Assembly (NCBI GenBank): GCA_946481585.1
Contig: CAMLOF010000121.1
Coordinates: forward strand, 1-8,579
Direction: 5' to 3'
Source: an uncultured Macromonas sp.
GTDB taxonomy: Bacteria > Pseudomonadota > Gammaproteobacteria > Burkholderiales > Burkholderiaceae
Length of the DNA: 8,579 bases
Shown: positions 1-7,463 of the stretch, piece by piece
Position numbering within the stretch: the stretch's first letter is position 1
Layout: each line of letters begins with the position of its first letter
Notes under the pieces: generated by a model
Databases searched by the model: none
Seen by the model: only the letters and a program-made list of their open reading frames with translations
Told to the model about the DNA's origin: nothing
Program-made: the position numbers and the translations under genes

Positions 1-1091
1 CTCTCAAGTGCGGCATCGTCGGCCTGCCCAACGTCGGCAAATCCACCCTGTTCAATGCCCTGACCAAGGCGGGCATCGCTGCTGAAAATTACCCTTTCTG
101 CACCATCGAGCCCAACGTGGGTGTGGTGGAGGTGCCCGATCCGCGCCTGCAGCAGCTGGCCGAGATCATCAAGCCCGAACGCATCGTGCCGGCCATCGTC
201 GAGTTCGTGGACATTGCCGGTCTGGTGGCAGGAGCCTCCAAAGGCGAAGGCCTGGGCAACCAGTTCCTGGCACACATCCGCGAGACGGACGCCATCGTCA
301 ACGTGGTGCGTTGCTTCGAGGACGACAACGTGATCCACGTGGCGGGCAAGGTGGACCCGATTGCCGACATCGAAGTGATCCAGACGGAGTTGTGCCTGGC
401 TGACATGGCCACTGTGGAGAAAAGCCTGCAGCGCTACACCAAGGCCGCCAAGAGCGGCAACGACAAGGAAGCTGCGGCACTGGTGCAGTTGCTCACCAAG
501 GTGCAGGCCGTGCTGGACGAGGGCAAGCCGGTGCGCACTCTGGAACTGAACGACCAGGAGAAGGTGCTGCTCAAGCCGCTGTGCCTGATCACCGCCAAGC
601 CCGCGATGTTCGTGGGCAACGTGGCCGAGGATGGCTTCGAGAACAATCCGCTGCTCGACCGCCTGAAGGAATACGCCGCCAGCCAGAACGCGCCGGTCGT
701 GGCCATCTGCGCCAAGATCGAGGCGGAACTGGCCGAGATGGACGATGCCGACCGTCTGGAGTTCCTCAAGGAGCTTGGGCAGGACGAGCCTGGCCTGAAC
801 CGCCTGATCCGCGCGGGCTTCAAGCTGCTGGGGCTGCAGACCTACTTCACCGCTGGTGTGAAGGAAGTGCGCGCCTGGACCATCCACATTGGCGACACCG
901 CGCCGCAGGCCGCTGGCGTGATTCACGGTGACTTCGAGCGCGGTTTCATCCGCGCGCAGACCATCGCGTTTGACGACTTCATTTCCTACAAGGGCGAGCA
1001 GGGCGCCAAGGACGCTGGCAAGATGCGCGCCGAAGGCAAGGAATACGTGGTGAAGGATGGCGACGTGATGAACTTTTTGTTCAACGTCTGA
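1..1091 (+). CDS. ychF: Redox-regulated ATPase YchF (Obg-like ATPase), 5' end cut by window
   Basis: YchF/OLA1 is a universally conserved P-loop NTPase of the Obg family that binds ribosomes and prefers ATP to GTP. The reading frame is open from base 3 and begins [20 protein letters not shown]. The family starts [16 protein letters not shown], so only about two codons are missing; with them the protein is 364 aa, the normal length. The Walker A/G1 motif GLPNVGKS is at about residues 9-16. A DIAGLV segment follows (G3 region, DxxG). NVAE, in [10 protein letters not shown], stands where a GTPase would have NKxD and fits the ATP preference of this family. A charged coiled-coil stretch lies in the middle. 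The C-terminal 85 residues, starting at LQTYFTAG and ending [12 protein letters not shown], are the TGS-like domain. The stop is TGA 1089-1091 and a strong terminator follows, so it is not cotranscribed with prkA. The identification is secure. Confidence 0.97.
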   Translation, partial: LKCGIVGLPNVGKSTLFNALTKAGIAAENYPFCTIEPNVGVVEVPDPRLQQLAEIIKPERIVPAIVEFVDIAGLVAGASKGEGLGNQFLAHIRETDAIVNVVRCFEDDNVIHVAGKVDPIADIEVIQTELCLADMATVEKSLQRYTKAAKSGNDKEAAALVQLLTKVQAVLDEGKPVRTLELNDQEKVLLKPLCLITAKPAMFVGNVAEDGFENNPLLDRLKEYAASQNAPVVAICAKIEAELAEMDDADRLEFLKELGQDEPGLNRLIRAGFKLLGLQTYFTAGVKEVRAWTIHIGDTAPQAAGVIHGDFERGFIRAQTIAFDDFISYKGEQGAKDAGKMRAEGKEYVVKDGDVMNFLFNV

Positions 1092-1122
1092 CTCCGACGA
1101 GCGGGATTCCTCGCTTTTCACC

Positions 1123-1157
1123 AAACCCCGGAATCCCCGAGATTCCGGGGTTTTTTT
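1123..1157 (+). terminator. Rho-independent terminator of ychF
   Basis: A perfect 10-bp GC-rich stem is formed by CCCCGGAATC (1126-1135) and GATTCCGGGG (1141-1150) with a 5-base loop. It is followed directly by seven T residues (1151-1157). AAA at 1123-1125 can extend the stem into the T tract. It lies 32 bases after the ychF stop and separates ychF from the prkA operon. There is no matching A-tract long enough to make it clearly bidirectional. Confidence 0.95.
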
Positions 1158-1176
1158 GTTCGCGGGGAGTGCTCTT

Positions 1177-1193
1177 TCGGTACAGGGTTTGTC
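1177..1193 (+). promoter_or_regulatory. Weak sigma-54-like promoter candidate upstream of prkA
   Basis: Between the ychF terminator and prkA there are about 110 non-coding bases. In them, CGGTAC (1178-1183) and TTTGTC (1188-1193) resemble the -24 and -12 elements of a sigma-54 promoter (TGGCAC-N5-TTGCA). GG at 1179-1180 is separated by exactly 10 bases from GT at 1191-1192. The invariant GC of the -12 box is GT here, which weakens the match. It is noted because E. coli yeaGH is known to be induced by nitrogen starvation through NtrC. No convincing sigma-70 pair was seen in the same stretch. This is a hypothesis only. Confidence 0.2.
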
Positions 1194-1271
1194 ATCACCG
1201 CGCGCCATTGATTGTTGCGGCCGTTGGTGCGAACATGTGCTTAGCGTCAACCGTAGAAAGGAAGGTGTGCC

Positions 1272-3194
1272 ATGTCCATCTTCGCTCACTATCAGAGCCG
1301 GTACGAGGCCACGCAGGAAGAGGAGATGTCCCTTCAGGACTACCTTGACCTGTGTCGACGCGATCCCAAGGCCTATGCCAGTGTGGCCGAACGCATGCTG
1401 CTGGCCATTGGCGAGCCAGAGCTGGTCGATACCCGCACCGACCCGCGCCTGTCCCGCCTGTTTGCCAACAAGGTCATCAAGATCTACCCGGCCTTCCGCG
1501 ACTTCTACGGCATGGAGGAGACGATCGAAAGCATCGTCGCCTACTTCCGCCACGCGGCACAGGGGCTGGAGGAGAAGAAGCAGATCCTCTACCTTCTGGG
1601 GCCGGTGGGCGGGGGAAAGTCTTCCCTGGCTGAAAAGCTCAAGTACCTGCTGGAGAAAGTGCCGTTCTACGCGGTCAAGGGCTCGCCTGTGCACGAGTCG
1701 CCGCTGGGCCTGTTCAACCCCGACGAGGATGCCCATCTGCTGGAACAGGACTACGGCATTGCGCCGCGTTACCTGCAGGCGGTGATGAGCCCATGGGCCG
1801 TCAAGCGTCTGCACGAGTTCAATGGGGACATCACGCGGTTTCGCGTGGTCAAGCTGTACCCCTCGGTGCTGCGCCAGGTGGCGGTGTCCAAGACGGAACC
1901 GGGGGACGAGAACAATCAGGACATCTCCTCCCTGGTGGGCAAGATCGACATCCGCAAGCTGGAGTCCTATTCGCAAAACGACCCTGACGCCTACAGCTAT
2001 TCCGGCGGCCTGTGCCTGTCCAACCGGGGGCTGATGGAGTTCGTGGAGATGTTCAAGGCGCCGATCAAGGTGCTGCACCCGCTGCTGACTGCCACGCAGG
2101 AAGGCAACTACAAGGGCACCGAGGGGTTTGGCGCCATTCCCTTCGATGGAACCATCCTGGCCCACTCGAACGAGGCGGAGTGGCAGACCTTCAAGAACAA
2201 TCGCAACAACGAAGCGTTCATCGACCGCATCTACATCGTCAAGGTGCCATATTGCCTGCGCCTGTCGGACGAGGTACGCATCTATGACAAGCTGATCCGC
2301 AATTCGTCTTTGGCCAACGCGCCGTGTGCGCCCGACACGCTGCGCATGATGGCTGAGTTCGCGGTGCTGTCGCGCCTGAAGGAGCCGGAGAACTCGTCGA
2401 TCTACTCGAAGATGCGCGTTTATGACGGCGAGAACCTGAAGGACACCGACCCCAAGGCCAAGAGCTACCAGGAGTACCGCGATTTTGCCGGGGTGGATGA
2501 GGGCATGACCGGCCTGTCCACGCGCTTTGCGTTCAAGATTCTGTCGAAGGTGTTCAACTTCGACCACCGAGAGGTTGCCGCCAACCCGGTGCACCTGATG
2601 TATGTGCTGGAGCAGCAGATCGAGCAGGCGCAGTTTCCGCCCGAGGTGGAAGAGGGTTACCGCCGCTTCCTCAAGGAATACCTGGCGCCCCGCTATGCCG
2701 AATTCATAGGCAAGGAAATCCAGACCGCCTACCTGGAGAGCTATTCCGAGTACGGCCAGAACGTGTTCGACCGCTACGTCACCTACGCCGACTTCTGGAT
2801 ACAGGACCAGGAGTTCCGCGACCCCAACACCGGCGAGATGCTGGATCGCCAGGCGCTCAACGACGAGCTGGAGAAGATCGAGAAACCGGCGGGCATTTCC
2901 AACCCGAAGGACTTCCGCAACGAGGTGGTGAACTTTGTGCTGCGGTCAAGGGCCAAGCACGACGGCCGCAACCCCGCCTGGACCAGCTACGAGAAGCTGC
3001 GCTCGGTGATCGAGAAGAAGATGTTCTCTACCACCGAGGACTTGCTTCCTGTCATTTCCTTCAACGCCAAGGCCAGCGCCGACGAGCAGAAGAAACACCA
3101 GGACTTCGTCAATCGCATGGTGGCCAAGGGGTACACCGAAAGCCAGGTGCGTCTGCTGGCCGAATGGTATTTGCGGGTGCGCAAGTCGTCTTGA
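1272..3194 (+). CDS. prkA: PrkA-family serine protein kinase / AAA+ protein (YeaG)
   Basis: This is a 640-aa cytoplasmic protein, close to E. coli YeaG (644 aa) from its start (MSIFAHYQSRYE) to its identical-style end WYLRVRKSS. The N-terminal two thirds are an AAA+ ATPase module. Its Walker A motif GPVGGGKSS is at residues 110-118 and a conserved block KTEPGDENNQDISSLVGK is at about 207-224. The C-terminal third is the PrkA kinase-like domain, with DEGMTGLSTRFAFKILSKVF at 409-428 and EKPAGISNPKDFRNEVVNFV after residue 530. The family was named for serine kinase activity; B. subtilis PrkA has also been reported to act as a Lon-like ATP-dependent protease, so the true activity is unsettled. 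The start ATG has a good ribosome-binding site (GGAAGG ending at 1265). It leads the yeaH-spoVR cluster, with 45 bases to yeaH. The family belongs to stress and stationary-phase responses. Nothing appears broken. Confidence 0.96.
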   Translation: MSIFAHYQSRYEATQEEEMSLQDYLDLCRRDPKAYASVAERMLLAIGEPELVDTRTDPRLSRLFANKVIKIYPAFRDFYGMEETIESIVAYFRHAAQGLEEKKQILYLLGPVGGGKSSLAEKLKYLLEKVPFYAVKGSPVHESPLGLFNPDEDAHLLEQDYGIAPRYLQAVMSPWAVKRLHEFNGDITRFRVVKLYPSVLRQVAVSKTEPGDENNQDISSLVGKIDIRKLESYSQNDPDAYSYSGGLCLSNRGLMEFVEMFKAPIKVLHPLLTATQEGNYKGTEGFGAIPFDGTILAHSNEAEWQTFKNNRNNEAFIDRIYIVKVPYCLRLSDEVRIYDKLIRNSSLANAPCAPDTLRMMAEFAVLSRLKEPENSSIYSKMRVYDGENLKDTDPKAKSYQEYRDFAGVDEGMTGLSTRFAFKILSKVFNFDHREVAANPVHLMYVLEQQIEQAQFPPEVEEGYRRFLKEYLAPRYAEFIGKEIQTAYLESYSEYGQNVFDRYVTYADFWIQDQEFRDPNTGEMLDRQALNDELEKIEKPAGISNPKDFRNEVVNFVLRSRAKHDGRNPAWTSYEKLRSVIEKKMFSTTEDLLPVISFNAKASADEQKKHQDFVNRMVAKGYTESQVRLLAEWYLRVRKSS

Positions 3195-3239
3195 AGCGCC
3201 CTGTGCGGGCGGCATTCAACCTTTCGGGGGAGCGGGCTC

Positions 3240-4514
3240 ATGAGCCAGGTGGTGCACATCGTCGATAGGCGCAACGATGCTCGCAACAAGAGCACCGTGA
3301 ACCGCCAGCGCTTTCTGCGCCGTTTCAAGGGGCAGATACGCAACGCCGTGCGCCAGGCCATTGGGCGGCGCAATGTGCGAGACATTGACGCGGGCGAAGA
3401 GGTTCACATCACCGGCAAGGACATTTCCGAGCCGCAGTTTCGCCAGGGGCGGCCCGGGGTGTGGCGCCGAGTTAACGCGGGCAACGACCGCTTTGTGGTG
3501 GGCGACGAGGTGGAGCGGCCCAGCGGATCGTCTGGCGGGGGCGGCGGGCAGGCCAGCAACGAAGGCGAGAGTCTGGACGACTTCGTCTTCACGCTGACGC
3601 GCGAGGAGTTCCTCGACATCTTCTTTGACGATCTGGCGCTGCCCAATCTGGTGAAGACGCAGCTTGCGCAGATCAAGGAGTACCAGAGCCGCCGCGCGGG
3701 TTACACCCAGACCGGAACGCCCGCCAACATCAGCATCCGGCGCAGCATGCGCGGCGCGGCAGGTAGGCGTATTGCCCACGGAACGCCGCTGCGCCAGCGC
3801 CTGGAAGTGCTGCAGCAGGAGTGGGAGCAGGTGGTGGCCGAGCGCGGGGAGGGCGACCCGCGCGCGTGCGAACTGCAGGAGGAAATGGCCCGCCTGCGCG
3901 CGCGCCTGGAGGCCATTCCCTTCATCGACGAATTCGACCTGCGCTACACCCACCGCGTGCGTGTGCCGCAGCCATCAACCCAGGCGGTGATGTTCTGCCT
4001 GATGGATGTGTCGGGCTCGATGGACGAGGAGCGCAAGCAGGTGGCCAAGCGATTCTTCATGCTGCTGTACCTGTTCCTGCGCCGCACCTACGAACGCATC
4101 GATCTGGTGTTCGTGCGCCACCACACCCAGGCGGCCGAGGTGGACGAGGAGGAGTTCTTCCATTCCCGTGAATCGGGCGGCACGGTGGTGTCCAGCGCGC
4201 TGGCGCTGACGCTCAAGATCGTTCGTGAGCGTTATGGCAGCCAGGCCTGGAACGTGTACGTGGCGCAGGCATCGGACGGTGACAACTGGAACGCCGATTC
4301 CCCGTTGTGCCGCGAACTGCTGGACGAGTCTTTGTTGCCGCTGTGCCAGTACTACGCCTACATCGAAATCAACGACGCGGTGCCGCGCAACCTGTGGGAT
4401 GAGTACGCCAAACTGCTGCCCGAACACAAAGAGCGCTTTGCCATGCAACGCATCATCGAGCCGTCGGACATCTTCCCGGTGTTTCGCAGCCTGTTCAAGA
4501 AGAGGTTGGCATGA
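3240..4514 (+). CDS. yeaH: YeaH/YhbH family protein (DUF444) with von Willebrand A-like domain
   Basis: This 424-aa protein matches the YeaH/YhbH (DUF444) family in length and in its opening SQVVHIVDRRNDARNKSTVNRQRF. The basic N-terminus is followed by HITGKDISEPQF (56-67), a glycine-rich linker at about 96-103, and the conserved acidic block REEFLDIFFDDLALPNL (121-137). The C-terminal half resembles a von Willebrand factor A domain. The MIDAS-like motif DVSGSM is at 256-261, ESGGT at 311-315, and QASDGDNW at 343-350 supplies a third acidic position, so metal binding is likely. A charged coiled-coil-like stretch (190-225) precedes it. No signal peptide or membrane segment is seen. GGGGGAG at 3226-3232 is a suitable ribosome-binding site. 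It is in the same order as E. coli yeaG-yeaH, and a partnership with PrkA is inferred from that conserved neighbourhood. Its end overlaps spoVR by four bases (ATGA). Molecular function is not established. Confidence 0.95.
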   Translation: MSQVVHIVDRRNDARNKSTVNRQRFLRRFKGQIRNAVRQAIGRRNVRDIDAGEEVHITGKDISEPQFRQGRPGVWRRVNAGNDRFVVGDEVERPSGSSGGGGGQASNEGESLDDFVFTLTREEFLDIFFDDLALPNLVKTQLAQIKEYQSRRAGYTQTGTPANISIRRSMRGAAGRRIAHGTPLRQRLEVLQQEWEQVVAERGEGDPRACELQEEMARLRARLEAIPFIDEFDLRYTHRVRVPQPSTQAVMFCLMDVSGSMDEERKQVAKRFFMLLYLFLRRTYERIDLVFVRHHTQAAEVDEEEFFHSRESGGTVVSSALALTLKIVRERYGSQAWNVYVAQASDGDNWNADSPLCRELLDESLLPLCQYYAYIEINDAVPRNLWDEYAKLLPEHKERFAMQRIIEPSDIFPVFRSLFKKRLA

Positions 4515-6043
4515 GCCCCGCGCCGCGCACCAACCGCCGCAAGAAGCCTAGGCCGCTGCCACAGGGTTCTGAATGGACCTTCGAGGCCCTGCGGCAATAC
4601 GACGCCGAGCTGGAACGGCTGGCGCATCAGCACAAGCTCGACCTTTACCCGCACCAGATCGAGATCATCACCGCCGAGCAGATGCTCGACGCCTACGCTT
4701 CCATTGGCATGCCAGTGCTCTACCACCACTGGTCCTTCGGCAAGCACTACCTGGCGCAGGCCAAACAGTACCAGCGCGGACAGATGGGGCTGGCGTACGA
4801 GATCGTCATCAACTCCAACCCCTGCATTGCCTACCTGATGGAGGAAAACACCCTGACCATGCAGGCGCTGGTGATTGCACATGCAGCGTATGGCCACAAC
4901 GCTTTCTTCAAGGGCAACCACCTGTTCCGTGCGTGGACATCGGCCGACGCCATCATCGACTACCTGGTGTTTGCCCGCAACTTCATTGCTGAATGCGAGG
5001 AGCGCCATGGCGTGGCCGCGGTGGAACCCTTGCTGGACGCCTGCCATGCCTTGATGAACGTGGGTGTGGACCGGTACCGGCACCCAGCCAAGCTGTCGCT
5101 GGAAAAAGAGCGCTTGCGGCAGCGCGAACGCGAGATCTATCTGCAGCAGCAGGTCAACGAGTTGTGGCGCACCTTGCCGCAGGTTCCGGGCAAGGAGGCG
5201 GTGGCGCAACCCCGCCGCTTCCCAGATGAGCCCGAGGAGAACGTGCTCTACTTCATCGAAAAGAACGCCCCGTTGCTGGAACCCTGGCAGCGCGAGGTGG
5301 TGCGCATCGTGCGCAAGGTGGCGCAATACTTCTACCCGCAGCGCCAGACGCAGGTGATGAACGAGGGCTGGGCCTCCTGGTGGCACCACCACCTGCTGCA
5401 CGGTCTGTACGAGGAGGGGCTGGTGGGCGACGGCTTCATGCTCGAAGTGCTGCACATGCACACCAACGTCGTGGCGCAGCGGCCCTTTCACCACCCGCAT
5501 TACGACGGGCTCAACCCCTACGCCCTGGGGTTTGCCATGTGGCGCGACATCCGGCGCATCTGCGAAGCACCCACCGACGAGGACCGCGAGTGGTTCCCCG
5601 ACCTGGCGGGCAGCGACTGGCTGGAGAGCTTTGACTTTGCGATGAGAAATTTCAAGGACGAGAGCTTCATCGCGCAATACCTTTCACCCAAGGTGATGCG
5701 GGACTTTAGGCTGTTTGCCGCCGTGGACGATGACAGTCAGCCGCGAGTGCGCATCGAAGCCATCCACGATGAGCGTGGTTACCGACGCTTGCGCAATTTG
5801 CTGTCGCAGCAGTACGACCTGGGCACCCGGGAACCTGACGTGCAGGTGTGGAACGTGGATACGCGCGGTGACCGTGCGCTCACGCTGCGCCACCAGGAGC
5901 GCGACCGCCATCCCTTGGCAGACAGCGCTGATGCCGTGCTGCACCACGTGGCGGCGTTGTGGGGCTTTCCTGTGCGGTTGGAAACGGTGGATGCCGCAGG
6001 CCAGGTGAAGCACACGCGGGAATGCCAGCCTGCGCGCAACTGA
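4511..6043 (+). CDS. spoVR: SpoVR family protein (YcgB-like)
   Basis: This 510-aa protein has the same length as E. coli YcgB and the family's most conserved blocks. These are MPVLYHHWSFGKHY (67-80), VIAHAAYGHNAFFKGN (121-136), QVMNEGWASWWHHHLLH (281-297), NPYALGFAMWRDIRRIC (335-351) and DWLESFDFAMRNFKDESF (369-386). SpoVR is needed for normal spore cortex formation in Bacillus, but this organism is not expected to sporulate, and the role outside spore formers is unclear. His124, His129, Glu285 and a His cluster at 292-294 sit in conserved motifs and could form a metal site; this is my inference. No signal peptide or membrane helix is evident. The start overlaps the yeaH stop as ATGA, which indicates translational coupling. 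E. coli has ycgB away from yeaGH, whereas here all three are together. The basic first 13 residues are probably disordered. Confidence 0.95.
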   Translation: MSPAPRTNRRKKPRPLPQGSEWTFEALRQYDAELERLAHQHKLDLYPHQIEIITAEQMLDAYASIGMPVLYHHWSFGKHYLAQAKQYQRGQMGLAYEIVINSNPCIAYLMEENTLTMQALVIAHAAYGHNAFFKGNHLFRAWTSADAIIDYLVFARNFIAECEERHGVAAVEPLLDACHALMNVGVDRYRHPAKLSLEKERLRQREREIYLQQQVNELWRTLPQVPGKEAVAQPRRFPDEPEENVLYFIEKNAPLLEPWQREVVRIVRKVAQYFYPQRQTQVMNEGWASWWHHHLLHGLYEEGLVGDGFMLEVLHMHTNVVAQRPFHHPHYDGLNPYALGFAMWRDIRRICEAPTDEDREWFPDLAGSDWLESFDFAMRNFKDESFIAQYLSPKVMRDFRLFAAVDDDSQPRVRIEAIHDERGYRRLRNLLSQQYDLGTREPDVQVWNVDTRGDRALTLRHQERDRHPLADSADAVLHHVAALWGFPVRLETVDAAGQVKHTRECQPARN

Positions 6044-6045
6044 CG

Positions 6046-7323
6046 CTATTGCAGGTGGTGGACTTGGTCGCGGCCGCGCCGCTTGGCCTCGTAGAGCGCG
6101 CGGTCTGCTCGGTCCAGCGTGGCGTTGGCGTCAGAGTCGGATTCGGTGAACTGCGTCATGCCAACGCTCACCGTGACTGCGATGGGGTTCTTGCCCGGCA
6201 AGGTGCAGGGCGTCGCTGCAATGTTGGCCCGGATACGCTCCGCGACTTCGGCGGCTTCTTCGAGGTTGGTGTCATCCAGCACCAGCAGGAACTCCTCACC
6301 ACCCAGGCGGCCAAAGCTGTCGGTTGACCGGCATTGGGCCGATACCAGTGCGGTGGCGTGGCACAGCACCGCATCGCCAGCCGCGTGGCCATGGGTGTCG
6401 TTGATGTCCTTGAAGTGATCCAGGTCCAGCATCAGCAAGCTGTAGGGCGGCAGGTCGTGGCCGCGTCGGCCGCTGCGCCGACCGTAGGCACGCTCCAAAG
6501 ATTCGAGAACTGCGTGCCGGTTGAGCAGGCCCGTCAGCGGGTCGTGCGTGGCCAGCCGCTGCAGTTCGCGCTCCATGGCCTTGCGCTGGGTGATGTCGCG
6601 CCAGATGCCTTCGACCCCGGCAAACTGGCCTTGCTCGTCTCGCAGGGCCTGCGTGCTGATGGAGATGTCGATGATGGCGCCATCCTTGCGTCGCATGCGC
6701 CCCGGAAAGTCATGCACGAAGCCCTGGGTCCGAATGGCCGCCACAAGCGCATCCCGCTCACGCACGTCGGGATAGAAGGTCGCGGCGGGCAGGCCGATGA
6801 TCTCGTCGGCGCTGTAGCCCAGCACGTTCTTCACCGCAGGGCATACGTAACGCGTGATGCCGTCGGCATCGGTGCGGTAGAACACGTCCTGCATGGTGTT
6901 CATGATGCGCTGGAAGTTCTGGTCGGTTTCCTTCAGCCGCGCCTCCATGGTGGCGCGTTCGGTCATGTCCAGGAATGTCGCCAACACCGCAGGAGTGCCT
7001 TCTATGTGTGTCGGGCAACTGGTCATGGCCACCACGATGTCACGACCTTTTTCGGTCATCGCACGAAGTTCGGTGACGGGGTTGGTTTGCTCATTGCGCT
7101 CGGCGTTGCGCAGGCGCGCCAGCGCACGGTGCATGTCGAGCGGGTGAATGTAGCGGCCAATGGGCTGGCCGGCCAACTCGTCTGTTGTACCGGCATCCAG
7201 CAGCTTCGCTGCAGCGGCGTTGGCGTAGCGTATGTGTTCGCCGACGATGACCACCACGCCCGCAGGCAGCATGTCCAGCCAGTCGGCCGAGGCGCTGTGG
7301 CGGAGTTCTGAGGATGTGGACAT
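6046..7323 (-). CDS. Diguanylate cyclase with two PAS sensor domains
   Basis: This is a 425-aa soluble protein on the minus strand, predicted to make cyclic di-GMP from two GTP. A first PAS domain spans about residues 13-122. A second with a PAC segment spans about 133-250 (FYRTDADG at 148-155, GIWRDITQRK at 239-248). A GGDEF domain runs from about 255 to the end. It contains DPLTGLLNR (261-269), LDLDHFKDIND (299-309), the active-site loop GGEEF (341-345) and DRADRALYEAKRRGRD (404-419). RSTD at 332-335, five residues before GGEEF, fits the RxxD inhibitory product-binding site, so feedback inhibition is expected. There is no transmembrane helix, hence a cytoplasmic signal, and the PAS ligand cannot be named from sequence. 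There is no EAL domain. No good ribosome-binding site precedes ATG 7323, but the first PAS domain needs this start or one close by. It converges on spoVR with a 2-base gap. Confidence 0.94.
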   Translation of the reverse strand: MSTSSELRHSASADWLDMLPAGVVVIVGEHIRYANAAAAKLLDAGTTDELAGQPIGRYIHPLDMHRALARLRNAERNEQTNPVTELRAMTEKGRDIVVAMTSCPTHIEGTPAVLATFLDMTERATMEARLKETDQNFQRIMNTMQDVFYRTDADGITRYVCPAVKNVLGYSADEIIGLPAATFYPDVRERDALVAAIRTQGFVHDFPGRMRRKDGAIIDISISTQALRDEQGQFAGVEGIWRDITQRKAMERELQRLATHDPLTGLLNRHAVLESLERAYGRRSGRRGHDLPPYSLLMLDLDHFKDINDTHGHAAGDAVLCHATALVSAQCRSTDSFGRLGGEEFLLVLDDTNLEEAAEVAERIRANIAATPCTLPGKNPIAVTVSVGMTQFTESDSDANATLDRADRALYEAKRRGRDQVHHLQ

Positions 7324-7342
7324 GTGGTGGGCTGAGGTGGTG

Positions 7343-7373
7343 TTGGCCGTCCGTGCGGAAGCTGGAATATTAT
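7343..7373 (+). promoter_or_regulatory. Possible promoter for the PuuD-like gene in the divergent intergenic region
   Basis: The 140 bases between the divergent cyclase and hydrolase genes contain one AT-rich spot. TATTAT at 7368-7373 matches five of six bases of a -10 box. TTGGCC at 7343-7348 is a partial -35 box, but the spacer of 19 bases is longer than ideal. Read on the minus strand, the same AT-rich spot gives CATAAT, which might serve the cyclase gene, with no clear -35. Only the location in the divergent gap and the -10 match support it. Confidence 0.3.
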
Positions 7374-7448
7374 GAACCTTGAGCCCATCGTTCTCTCTAA
7401 CACGCTTTGGTGCCTCGCATCGGGTGCATCAACAGGTCTGTGTTGTTC

Positions 7449-7455
7449 AAAGGGG
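7449..7455 (+). promoter_or_regulatory. Ribosome-binding site that sets the PuuD-like start at ATG 7464
   Basis: AAAGGGG lies 8 bases before ATG 7464. The reading frame is open further upstream to a TTG at 7407. The extra 19 residues would not belong to the family fold, and the TTG has no comparable site. The protein therefore most likely begins MYRKRPVHIGLSAR. Confidence 0.75.
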
Positions 7456-7463
7456 TTACGCTG

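Noticed and set aside
1208..1236. Sigma-70 promoter TTGATT / GAACAT before prkA
   Set aside because: The -10 match is only three of six bases and there is no supporting element.
3535..3548. G-rich run in yeaH as a regulatory or slippage element
   Set aside because: It encodes the glycine-rich linker of YeaH and the frame is intact on both sides, so a coding explanation suffices.
3216..3953. 245-codon open frame antisense to yeaH
   Set aside because: It is a shadow of the conserved YeaH frame and has no domain or ribosome-binding support.
4358..5677. 439-codon open frame antisense to spoVR
   Set aside because: spoVR is conserved along its full length on the + strand; the antisense product is low-complexity (Val/His/Gln-rich) with no recognisable domain.
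6334..7311. 325-codon + strand open frame antisense to the cyclase
   Set aside because: The minus-strand product has clear PAS and GGDEF motifs, while the + strand product has none.
7407..7463. Upstream TTG start extending the PuuD-like protein by 19 residues
   Set aside because: It has no ribosome-binding site, the extension does not look like the family, and ATG 7464 has AAAGGGG at good spacing.
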